Source: DATCSE01 sp036568605 (lineage in GTDB: Bacteria; Pseudomonadota; Gammaproteobacteria; Burkholderiales; Burkholderiaceae_C). From it: 24,259 bases of DNA. This document shows positions 7,738 to 14,385 of the stretch, piece by piece; the first letter of the stretch is position 1; each line of letters opens with the position of its first letter. The DNA is taken from contig DATCSE010000008.1 of the NCBI GenBank assembly GCA_036568605.1, forward strand, positions 1 to 24,259. The letters are read 5' to 3'. The translations under genes and the position numbers were made by a program. The notes beneath the pieces were generated by a model that was not told the DNA's origin, did not search any database, and was given only the letters and a program-made list of their open reading frames with translations.

Positions 7738-8484
7738 TCAGACGGCAGGCACGTCAGTCGCGCCGGCCGTGCCTTCGATCTTCATCAGCACCTTGATGCC
7801 GGCCGTCGCACTGGGCACGGTCACGAGCAACACGTCCTTGTTGGCGTCGAACTTCACCGTACCCCGGAACAGCACGGTCTTCGTGCCGCTCGCCGTCACG
7901 GTGACCTGATAGGTGCCCCCCTCGAGTTCGGCCGAGTCGCTGCCCGATGCGGGCCCCGAAGTCTTGTAGGCGGTGCCGGCGATGAACGGCGTCACGCTCG
8001 CGGCCGAGATGTCGGTGCCGGGCGCATTCATGTACAGGTCGACCGTGAGCGGCGCCGCATTCATCAGGCGCAGCCGCGTGTTGTCGCTGACCAGCGACTT
8101 GTTGTAGGGGTCGACGATCAGGTAGGCGCTGCTTCCGCTGGTCACGCCCGGCAGCGCGACGACGGTGTACTTGGTGCCGCGTTCGGGATCGATCGTGACC
8201 GTGCCGATCGTGGTCGCCGCCGTATCGGCCGTCTTGACCTGCCAGTCGGCCTGGCCCATGTCGATGTCGACGTAGTCCGACGCGTACTTGTACGGCACGT
8301 TGGTCGCCTCGGGCAGCGCCACGTTGGCGCGGGCCAGCGTCAAGTTGGGTGCCAAGGGCGACGCGTGCACGAAGCGGACGACCGGGTCGGCCACGTCCAG
8401 GCGATCTTCGGTATCGCCGCCGCCGCATGCGCCGATCAAGGCAACCGGCACGCAGGCGAGCAGGAGTTTCAAGAGGGGTTTCAT
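7738..8484 (-). CDS. DUF4397 domain lipoprotein
   Basis: A 248-residue predicted lipoprotein. The N-terminus MKPLLKLLLACVPVALIGAC gives a lipobox with Cys20 as the acylated residue. The body shows the DUF4397 signature, VRFVHASPLAPNLTLARANV at about 36-55, with a second related beta-rich repeat starting LRLMNAAPLTVDLYMNAPG. Such proteins are exported beta-sandwich proteins of unknown role, often anchored to the cell surface or outer membrane. The frame is open upstream to 8673, but the ATG at 8484 is the only start that begins a sensible signal peptide; a weak GTGAGAG lies a few nt ahead. It is convergent with urtE and divergent from the GST gene across 194 bp. Confidence 0.85.
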   Translation of the reverse strand: MKPLLKLLLACVPVALIGACGGGDTEDRLDVADPVVRFVHASPLAPNLTLARANVALPEATNVPYKYASDYVDIDMGQADWQVKTADTAATTIGTVTIDPERGTKYTVVALPGVTSGSSAYLIVDPYNKSLVSDNTRLRLMNAAPLTVDLYMNAPGTDISAASVTPFIAGTAYKTSGPASGSDSAELEGGTYQVTVTASGTKTVLFRGTVKFDANKDVLLVTVPSATAGIKVLMKIEGTAGATDVPAV

Positions 8485-8678
8485 GCGAGCTCTCACTTCA
8501 GGTCTTGGATGAGAGCAATGTAGGAGCGTGCCAATCCACGGCGTGTCGGCCGACCGCGCACAACGCGTGGGCGACGCACCGAAGCCGTTGTCGGATAAGG
8601 GCCCGGCGTGTCGCGCCTCGTTACGCCGCGACGGGCACAATGGCCGGATCCGAACTGCCGCGCGCGACCGCACGCACG

Positions 8679-9356
8679 ATGATCACCGTCCACCACCTGA
8701 ACGACTCGCGCTCGCAGCGCGTTTTGTGGCTGCTCGAAGAGCTGGGCCTGCCGTACGAGATCGTGAAGTACCAGCGCGATCCCAAGACCATGCTGGCGCC
8801 GCCCGAGCTGCAGAAGGTGCATCCGTTGGGCAAGTCGCCGGTGATCAGCGACGGCGAGGCGACGGTGGCCGAGTCGGGCACGATCCTCGAGTACCTGATA
8901 GAGAAGCACGGGCAGGGCCGCCTGATGCCGGCGGCCGGCACGCCCGAGTACTGGCGCGCCAAGTATTGGCTGCATTTCGCCGAAGGCTCGGCGATGCCAC
9001 CGCTGCTGCTCAAGCTGATCTTCGGCCGCATGATCCCGAACGCGCCCATGCCGTTCTTCGCGAAGCCGATCGCACGCGGCATCGCGGCCAAGCTGCTCGC
9101 GAACGCGGTCGATCCGAACCTGAAGCGCCAGCTCGACTTCATGGAAGCCGAGCTGAACAAGAGCACCTGGTTCGCCGGCAACGAGTTCAGCGTCGCCGAC
9201 ATCCAGATGAGCTTCCCGGTCGAGGCCGCCGCGCAGCGCGCCGGGCTGGATGCGAGCCGGCCCAAGCTGATGGCGTATTTGGGACGCATCCATGCGCGCC
9301 CGGCGTTCAAGCGTGCGCTCGAGCGCGGCGGCCCGTACAGCTTCGCGAAGGACTGA
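8679..9356 (+). CDS. Glutathione S-transferase, Gtt1-like
   Basis: A cytoplasmic glutathione S-transferase of 225 residues. The N-terminal thioredoxin-like domain (1 to about 78) has the Gtt1-type opening HHLNDSRSQRVLWLLEELGL with Ser10/Ser12 near the active-site position, the cis-Pro loop HPLGKSPVISDG, and the glutathione gamma-glutamyl contact motif AESGTILEYL. The helical C-terminal domain contains the FAGNEFSVADIQMSF capping motif with its conserved Asp. The ATG at 8679 matches the family start; the frame is open farther upstream without homologous sequence. It is followed by a 146-nt gap holding a palindromic element, then an M20 hydrolase. Physiological substrate unknown; detoxification conjugation or peroxide reduction are the usual roles. 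Confidence 0.92.
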   Translation: MITVHHLNDSRSQRVLWLLEELGLPYEIVKYQRDPKTMLAPPELQKVHPLGKSPVISDGEATVAESGTILEYLIEKHGQGRLMPAAGTPEYWRAKYWLHFAEGSAMPPLLLKLIFGRMIPNAPMPFFAKPIARGIAAKLLANAVDPNLKRQLDFMEAELNKSTWFAGNEFSVADIQMSFPVEAAAQRAGLDASRPKLMAYLGRIHARPAFKRALERGGPYSFAKD

Positions 9357-9491
9357 TGGAATGACCCACCCCCGTAGCGGCTTCGCCGCTCCCCCTCAAG
9401 GGGGCGACCCCAGCGGACCGGCGGAGCCGGATCCGCGGCGTCCGCTTGGTTGCATTGGGTTCGTGTGTCGCGGGTATCGCCTCGGGGCGAT
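9357..9491 (+). repeat. Hairpin-rich intergenic element between GST and M20 hydrolase
   Basis: It contains consecutive hairpins: AGCGGC-TTC-GCCGCT (9376-9390), CCCCCT-CA-AGGGGG (9391-9404), a GC-rich imperfect stem around GGACCGGCGGAGCCGGATCC (about 9415-9434), and ATCGCC-TCGG-GGCGAT (9476-9491). The first two form a block of a type I recall as widespread in Burkholderiales genomes. It is flanked by near-copies GAAGGACTGATGGAATGACC (9347-9366) and GAAGGACTGACATGACC (9492-9508). This suggests insertion between a GST stop and an ATG that were once adjacent. The final hairpin abuts the ribosome binding site of the next gene. Confidence 0.8.
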
Positions 9492-9502
9492 GAAGGACTG
9501 AC

Positions 9503-10777
9503 ATGACCATGACGACGATCGCCCCCAGCAGCCTCGCCGCGGCGATCGACGCCGCGGTCGAGCAGATCGAGCCGGCATTGATCGCGTGGCGGCGCGACCT
9601 GCATCAGCATCCCGAACTCGGCAACCGCGAGTTCCGCACCAGCGGGATCGTCGCGAAGCACCTGACCGAGCTGGGTCTGGACGAGGTGCGCACCGGCGTC
9701 GCGCACACCGGTGTTGTCGGGCTGCTGAAGGGCGCGCTGCCCGGCCCGGTCGTCGCGCTGCGGGCCGACATGGACGGCTTGCCGGTCGAGGAACGCGTCG
9801 CCCTGCCGTTCGCGTCGACGGTGCGCACGCAGTGGAACGGCGAGGAGGTCGGCGTGATGCACGCCTGCGGGCACGATGCGCACGTCGCGATCCTGATGTC
9901 GGTGGCCAGCGTTCTGGCCGGTCTGCGCGACCGCCTGCGCGGCTCGGTGAAGTTCATCTTCCAGCCGGCCGAGGAACTGCCGCCGGAGGGCGAGGAGGGC
10001 GGCGCGAAGCTGATGATCGAGCAGGGCGCGCTGCAGAATCCCGTGCCCGATGCGATCTTCGGCCTGCACGTGACCTCGCGGCTCGCGACCGGCACGATCG
10101 GCTATCGCAGCGGGCCGACGATGGCCAGCGCCGACCGCTTCCGCATCGACGTCACCGGCCGGCAGACGCATGGCGCGATGCCGTGGTTCGGCGTCGACCC
10201 CATCGTCACCGCGGCGCAGGTCGTGCTGGGCCTGCAGACCATCGTCAGCCGCCAGGTCGACATCTCCGAAGGGCCCGCGGTCGTGACCCTGGGCACGATC
10301 AAGGGCGGCAACCGCGAGAACATCATCCCCGACTCGGTCGAGATGCGCGGCACGATACGCACGTTCGACGAAGCGATGCGCGACGACATCCACGTGCGCG
10401 TGAAGGACACCGCCGAGGCGATCGCGAAGGCCGCGCGCGCGAGCTGCGAGGTCTGCATCCGCAAGGACTACCCGGTGACCGTCAACGATGCGCAGCTCAC
10501 CGAGGCGATGCTGCCGACGCTGGCGCGCGTGGCCGGGACAGCGAATGTGCAGCTGGTCCCCAAGGTCACCGGCTCGGAGGACTTCTCGTTCTACCAGCAG
10601 GTCGTGCCGGGCCTGTTCTTCTTCGTCGGCGTGACGCCGCCGGGACAGGACCCGCACAGCGTCGCGCCGAACCACTCGCCGCTGTTCTTCATCGACGAGA
10701 GCGGCCTCGTGCTGGGCGTGCGTGCGCTGGCGCATGCGACCGGCGATTTCCTGGAGTCGCCGCCGGCCCTCGGGTGA
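9503..10777 (+). CDS. M20 family amidohydrolase (hippurate/N-acyl-amino-acid hydrolase type)
   Basis: A cytoplasmic metallo-amidohydrolase of 424 residues that should cleave an N-acyl amino acid (hippurate, indole-3-acetyl amino acid or similar) into an acid and an amino acid. M20D features: RRDLHQHPELG at 30-40, ALRADMDGLPVEE at 85-97, the metal-binding HACGHD at 120-125 (Cys122, His124), QPAEELPPEGEEGG with catalytic/metal Glu157-158, His189 in GLHV, and a C-terminal metal His in NHSPLFF. GSEDFSFYQQVVPGLFFFVG is also typical. No signal peptide is seen. The ATG at 9503 follows GAAGGA closely; a second in-frame ATG at 9509 is possible. The exact substrate cannot be assigned. It may be co-transcribed with the GST gene despite the hairpin element between them. 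Confidence 0.93.
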   Translation: MTMTTIAPSSLAAAIDAAVEQIEPALIAWRRDLHQHPELGNREFRTSGIVAKHLTELGLDEVRTGVAHTGVVGLLKGALPGPVVALRADMDGLPVEERVALPFASTVRTQWNGEEVGVMHACGHDAHVAILMSVASVLAGLRDRLRGSVKFIFQPAEELPPEGEEGGAKLMIEQGALQNPVPDAIFGLHVTSRLATGTIGYRSGPTMASADRFRIDVTGRQTHGAMPWFGVDPIVTAAQVVLGLQTIVSRQVDISEGPAVVTLGTIKGGNRENIIPDSVEMRGTIRTFDEAMRDDIHVRVKDTAEAIAKAARASCEVCIRKDYPVTVNDAQLTEAMLPTLARVAGTANVQLVPKVTGSEDFSFYQQVVPGLFFFVGVTPPGQDPHSVAPNHSPLFFIDESGLVLGVRALAHATGDFLESPPALG

Positions 10778-10826
10778 TTACAGCGTGACCGGCACGCCGG
10801 AGCCGCATCGTGCTGTTCTGGCGGTG

Positions 10827-11354
10827 TCAGATCTTGACCGGTTTGATATCGAGCCGTGTCGATGCGAGGACTTCCGTCGTCGCGGCATCGGCTTCGGCAC
10901 CGAGCGCCACGACCCGCGCCTCGATCGAGCGTCCGTCGATGCGCAGCTCGCCGATCGCGATCGGCAGCTTGAAGCGGCGTGGCCCGGCGCTGCCCGGGTT
11001 GACGTAGAGCACCCCGTCGCGCTCGACGATCGCGGGCTTGTGCGAATGGCCGGAGACGACCACGTGCACGCCGGCCCCGTGCGGGTCCAGGTCCAGCTGC
11101 GCGAGGTCGTGGATCGCGTAGACCCATGCCGCGCCGAATTGCACGAACTCGCTGTCGCGCAGCGCATCGGCCCAGGCGCCGCGGTCGTTGTTGCCGCGCA
11201 CCGCGGTGACCGGCGCGATGCGCGCGAGCTCGTCCAGCACGCCGGCATCGCAGATGTCGCCGCCGTGCACGATCGCATCGCAACCGCGCAGGAACGCCAG
11301 CGCCTCCGGCCGCAGCAGGCCGTGCGTGTCCGAGATCAGGCCGATTCGGCGCAT
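10827..11354 (-). CDS. YfcE/MJ0936-type metallophosphoesterase
   Basis: A 175-residue cytoplasmic metallophosphoesterase of the small calcineurin-like YfcE group, which hydrolyses phosphodiesters in vitro; the natural substrate is usually unknown. All metal motifs are present in order: DTHG at 9-12, HGGDI at 30-34 (Asp33), GNND at 54-57, His82, and SGHSHKP at 101-107. NPGSAGPRR follows, as in the family. The ATG at 11354 gives MRRIGLISDTHG, the standard N-terminus. It overlaps the 3' end of the upstream cupin gene by 19 nt, so the two are probably translationally coupled. It is last in a three-gene minus-strand unit and convergent with the M20 gene, 49 nt apart. Confidence 0.92.
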   Translation of the reverse strand: MRRIGLISDTHGLLRPEALAFLRGCDAIVHGGDICDAGVLDELARIAPVTAVRGNNDRGAWADALRDSEFVQFGAAWVYAIHDLAQLDLDPHGAGVHVVVSGHSHKPAIVERDGVLYVNPGSAGPRRFKLPIAIGELRIDGRSIEARVVALGAEADAATTEVLASTRLDIKPVKI

Positions 11355-11737
11355 GGTGGCCACGGCCCTGCGACCTCGTAGGCCTCGCCGTCGCCGGGCC
11401 ACGGCGGCATCGTGATCGCGACCGCTTCGATGCCTTCGCTCGCTGCGGCGCGGAACTGGAAGTGCGTGCCCAGCGGGATCGTCAGGCACACGCCCGGCTC
11501 GAGCGCGACGGTCTCTTCGCGCCCGCCCTGGCGGCGCCACATCTCGCCGCGCCCGGCGACGATGTACCAGACCTCCTCGACCGTGCGATGGGCCACCGCC
11601 TTGGCCACCGCGCCGGGGCCTAGCCGGAAATGCGCCATGCCGCCGGCCTGCAGGCCCAGCAGCACGCGCACGTCCGAGCCGTCGGGCGCCGTCGTGGTGG
11701 GCTCGCCCGGCAGACGCATCGTCGCGAAGTCGCTCAT
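11336..11737 (-). CDS. Small single-domain cupin protein
   Basis: A 133-residue cupin_2-type beta-barrel. The first cupin motif is recognisable in AVAHRTVEEVWYIVAGRGEM, with the expected His and Glu ligands, and the second in the stretch around LTIPLGTHFQFRA (ends His then Phe). A metal site is likely. The reaction is unknown; such proteins include isomerases, dioxygenases and ligand-binding proteins. The start at 11737 (MSDFATMRLPG) is chosen because AGGAGG lies 12 nt upstream; an upstream ATG at about 11770 lacks a comparable site. It lies 22 nt after the methyltransferase-like gene and overlaps the phosphoesterase gene by 19 nt, consistent with one mRNA. Confidence 0.85.
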   Translation of the reverse strand: MSDFATMRLPGEPTTTAPDGSDVRVLLGLQAGGMAHFRLGPGAVAKAVAHRTVEEVWYIVAGRGEMWRRQGGREETVALEPGVCLTIPLGTHFQFRAAASEGIEAVAITMPPWPGDGEAYEVAGPWPPCAESA

Positions 11738-11759
11738 CGGCAGGGTTCCTCCTGGTTCG

Positions 11760-12362
11760 TCAAACGTCATGCTGAAAGGGCTTGGCCCTCGGCACGAGCG
11801 CCGGCACGCGCCGGCAGTAGGCAAGGTACGGCTCGCCAAAGCGCTCGGCCATCCAGCGCTCCTCGAGCCTGAGCTTGCGCCACAGCGCTGCCCAGACGAT
11901 CGCGACCGCCAGCACGCCGCGCCATTCGCCGCGCGCCAGCGCCGAGCCGATGAAGGCCGCGAGCAGCCCGGTGTAGATCGGGTGGCGCACGCGCGCATAC
12001 GGACCGTCGGTCACCAGCTCGTGGCCTTGCTTGATCGTCACGGTGCCGCTCCAGTTGCGTCCCAGGTGCACGCGGGCCCAGACCGTGAACAGCAGCCCCG
12101 CCACGGTGAGCAGCGTGGCGCCCCAGAACACCCAGGCCGCCCACGGGTACAGCCGCTCGTTCAGAACCGCGCCGGGCACGCGCGGCGCCCACAGCAGCCA
12201 CACCGCCAGCAGCAGCGGCACGATGTGCAGCAGCCGCGAGCCCAGCGGCTCGCGGCGCTCGGTGGGCTTCGCGCCGCGCGAGGCGGCCCACCAGTACGCG
12301 GCCCAGCACAGCCACATCGCGGGGAAGAGGCGGTCGTAGATCAGCGACGTCGAGGCGTTCAT
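11760..12362 (-). CDS. Isoprenylcysteine carboxyl methyltransferase (ICMT/PEMT)-family membrane protein
   Basis: A 200-residue integral membrane protein with about four to five helices, for example LLHIVPLLLAVWLLW and AAWVFWGATLLTVAGLLFTVWA. The conserved C-terminal half of the ICMT/PEMT family is clear: LGRNWSGTVTIKQGHELVTDGPY, then ARVRHPIYTG with the catalytic-region RHP motif, and EERWMAERFGEPYLAYCRRV near the end. The family methylates carboxyl groups or phospholipid head groups using S-adenosylmethionine. Bacterial members are mostly uncharacterised because bacteria lack prenylated CAAX proteins. The start ATG at 12362 gives MNASTSLIYDRLFPAMW. First gene of the three-gene minus unit; divergent from the lipoprotein gene across 107 bp that should hold both promoters. 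Confidence 0.87.
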   Translation of the reverse strand: MNASTSLIYDRLFPAMWLCWAAYWWAASRGAKPTERREPLGSRLLHIVPLLLAVWLLWAPRVPGAVLNERLYPWAAWVFWGATLLTVAGLLFTVWARVHLGRNWSGTVTIKQGHELVTDGPYARVRHPIYTGLLAAFIGSALARGEWRGVLAVAIVWAALWRKLRLEERWMAERFGEPYLAYCRRVPALVPRAKPFQHDV

Positions 12363-12469
12363 CGAATGCCGGTGCCCATGGCCCGATTGTGCGATTTGTG
12401 CGATCCGTTTCACCCCGATTCGCCGTCTCGCGCGTGCAAAGCCGTCATCACCATCCGATGGAGCCTGCC

Positions 12470-13354
12470 ATGCCCCCGACCACCGCATCGTCGCCGTCTC
12501 ATCCGTCATCGTCTGCCGCGTGGCGGCGCCGCTCGTGGCTTGCCGCCGGCGCGGCGTTCGTGCTGGGCGGCTGCGCGATGCCGCCGGCGGTGGCTGTCGG
12601 GCAGAGCATGGTCGATGTCGAGATCGTCGATCGCGAGACGGGGCAGGTGCTGGAGACGTATCGCCACGCCGGCCGCTGGTATGTCGCGGGCCGGCCCGGT
12701 GCGCGGTACGCGATCCGCATCACGAACCGCACCGGCGCGCGCATCCTCGCCGTGACCGCGGTCGACGGCGTCAATGTGCTGAACGGCCAGACGGCGGCGT
12801 GGGGCCAGAGCGGCTACGTGTTCGATCCGGGGCAGCGCTACGAGGTCACCGGCTGGCGCAAGAGCGACACGCAGGTCGCGGCGTTCGAGTTCACGTCGCT
12901 GCCCGACTCGTATGCGGCACGCACCGGGCGGCCGCTGGATGTCGGCGTGATCGGCGTCGCGGTGTTCCGCGAGCGCGCGGTGCGTCCGGTGTGGCGCGAT
13001 GCCGCTGCCGCGAACGGCGCCGAGGCCTCGCGCGGGGCGCCGCCCTCCACGCCCGCGCCGCTGTCGACGCCGCTCGCTGCTGAACGGGAGGGCAAGTCGG
13101 AGCAAGCCAAGTCGACCGCCCGCGCCGACCGCCTCGGCACCGGCCACGGCCAGCGCGAGGACTCGTGGGTCACGACCACGCAGTTCGAGCGCGCGAGCCC
13201 CTCGCCGGACGAGATCGTCAGCGTGCAGTACGACCGCTACGAGAACCTGCTCGCCGCCGGCATCATCGGCCGTGCGCCGATCGCGCGGCCGCAACCGTTC
13301 CCAGGTTCGCGCGATGTGGCCGGCTACGTGCCCGACCCGCCGTCCAGGTACTGA
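12470..13354 (+). CDS. Predicted lipoprotein of unknown function
   Basis: I recall similar conserved hypothetical proteins in Burkholderiales but no known function. It has 294 residues. A basic, Arg-rich N-terminus (AAWRRRSWLAAG) precedes a hydrophobic stretch ending in the lipobox VLGGC, Cys35 being the likely lipidated residue. Residues about 45-175 form a compact beta-rich domain (VDVEIVDRETGQVLETYRHA, RYAIRITNRTGARILAV, FEFTSLPDSYAARTG). Residues 185-240 are Ala/Pro/Ser-rich and probably disordered. The last about 45 residues hold a second conserved patch, SVQYDRYENLLAAGII. The ATG at 12470 is preferred over 12458 because GGAG lies 6 nt before it. A strong hairpin follows the stop by 6 nt. 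Confidence 0.78.
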   Translation: MPPTTASSPSHPSSSAAWRRRSWLAAGAAFVLGGCAMPPAVAVGQSMVDVEIVDRETGQVLETYRHAGRWYVAGRPGARYAIRITNRTGARILAVTAVDGVNVLNGQTAAWGQSGYVFDPGQRYEVTGWRKSDTQVAAFEFTSLPDSYAARTGRPLDVGVIGVAVFRERAVRPVWRDAAAANGAEASRGAPPSTPAPLSTPLAAEREGKSEQAKSTARADRLGTGHGQREDSWVTTTQFERASPSPDEIVSVQYDRYENLLAAGIIGRAPIARPQPFPGSRDVAGYVPDPPSRY

Positions 13355-13360
13355 CGCTCA

Positions 13361-13398
13361 GCCAAGGGGCTGATACCGCCCGGTATCAGCCCCTTGGC
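13361..13398. terminator. Perfect 17-bp hairpin between convergent genes
   Basis: GCCAAGGGGCTGATACC (13361-13377) and its exact reverse complement (13382-13398) flank the 4-nt loop GCCC. The hairpin begins 6 nt after the lipoprotein stop and ends 62 nt before the ureD stop on the other strand, so it could terminate transcription from both sides. No run of T follows on either side, so it is not a classical intrinsic terminator. It could instead be a mobile-element or recombination scar. Confidence 0.6.
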
Positions 13399-13460
13399 GA
13401 AGCCGCACGATCATCACCATCTGGTCGAATCGAAATGCCAGTTATCAGTGGGACAGGGCA

Positions 13461-14312
13461 CTAGGTCCGCCATACCCGCGGCGTGCAGGCCGGCAGGCCC
13501 CAGGCCGCTTCGCGCCAACGCGCCCAGGTCTGCATGAGCAGTTGCAGCGCCGGTTCGACGCGTGCTGCCAGCACCCGCAGCACGACGATGCGCTCGTTCG
13601 GCGCGGTGGCGCCGCTGCGCGCCTGCAAGCCGCCGTCGCCGTTCTCGGCCGTTGCTGCGCGGGCGGTCTCGAGCAGCGCCTCGCGGCGCTCGCGCGACAG
13701 CGCCGAGCCGGCCGCGAACCACAGCGTCGCGAGCACGCGCTGCCCATCCCAACCCAGCGGCGAGTCGAGCAGCCGCACGTCGTCGGCCGCGATGCGGCCG
13801 CGCTCCAGCCAGCAGCCGGGCACGTCGATCGCCTGCGTGTAGCAGCCGCGCTCGAATGCCTGGTCGGCGGCGGGCAGGCCCAGCGCGAGCACGTCCCAGC
13901 CGATCATCTCGGCCGCGGGCGCGAGCTCGAAGCGCATCCGCGTCTCGGCCAGGCAGCCGCTGTAGGCCAGCGTCTCGAGCGGCAGCCATTCGAGCCGCGC
14001 GCCGTCGGCGACGCGGGCGCTCACGTCCTGCAGCGCCGGCGCGCCCAGGCTGCGGTAGAAGCGGGTCGCGCCGGGCGTCGTGATCAACGCGTGGGTGTGC
14101 GCTGCGAGCGCGACGTCGATCTCGAGCACATCGCCGCCGACGATGCCGCCCGGCGGGTGCACCAGCACGCTGTGGCAGACCTGCGGCGCTTCCGGGTACA
14201 GGCTCTTCAGCACGCGCAGCGGTCCGTCGTGCCGGTCGTGCACCAGGGTTCTGTCGTGGTCTGGATCGTCGCTGCGCCGGTAGGCCAGTGCCAGCCGCCC
14301 GCGCCAGCTCAT
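13461..14312 (-). CDS. ureD: Urease accessory protein UreD
   Basis: Cytoplasmic chaperone of urease maturation, 283 residues and apparently complete. UreD binds apo-urease and, with UreF and UreG, helps deliver nickel to the active site. Family features: the N-terminal GRLALAYRR, LKSLYPEAPQVCHSVLVHPPGGIVGGD, ALITTPGATRFYRS, WLPLETLAYSGC near 110-121, GWDVLALGLPA, and the C-terminal CTPRVWRT. The ATG at 14312 (MSWRGRLALAYRR) is chosen; the frame is open upstream but unlike UreD. It lies 73 nt downstream of the AraC-type gene on the same strand. In related bacteria ureD normally precedes ureA and often follows urtE. Here neither neighbour is present, and no other urease gene is in the window. 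Confidence 0.93.
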   Translation of the reverse strand: MSWRGRLALAYRRSDDPDHDRTLVHDRHDGPLRVLKSLYPEAPQVCHSVLVHPPGGIVGGDVLEIDVALAAHTHALITTPGATRFYRSLGAPALQDVSARVADGARLEWLPLETLAYSGCLAETRMRFELAPAAEMIGWDVLALGLPAADQAFERGCYTQAIDVPGCWLERGRIAADDVRLLDSPLGWDGQRVLATLWFAAGSALSRERREALLETARAATAENGDGGLQARSGATAPNERIVVLRVLAARVEPALQLLMQTWARWREAAWGLPACTPRVWRT

Positions 14313-14385
14313 GCCGGCCTGCGCGGGAGCCGGCCTTGGGGGCTCACATCGATCGGGCGTGCGGGCAAACGGTCTTCGGCGGTTT

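Noticed and set aside
8621..10735. Minus-strand open frame of 704 codons opposite GST and M20 genes
   Set aside because: His/Arg/Asp/Val-rich composition typical of antisense frames; both plus-strand genes have full family motifs.
13461..14312. ureD as a truncated pseudogene because ureA is missing
   Set aside because: The N-terminal and C-terminal family motifs are both present, the frame is uninterrupted and the length is normal.
7732..14312. A simple inversion that moved ureD away from urtE
   Set aside because: Flipping this segment would put ureD next to urtE, but ureA would still be missing downstream, so one inversion does not explain the layout.
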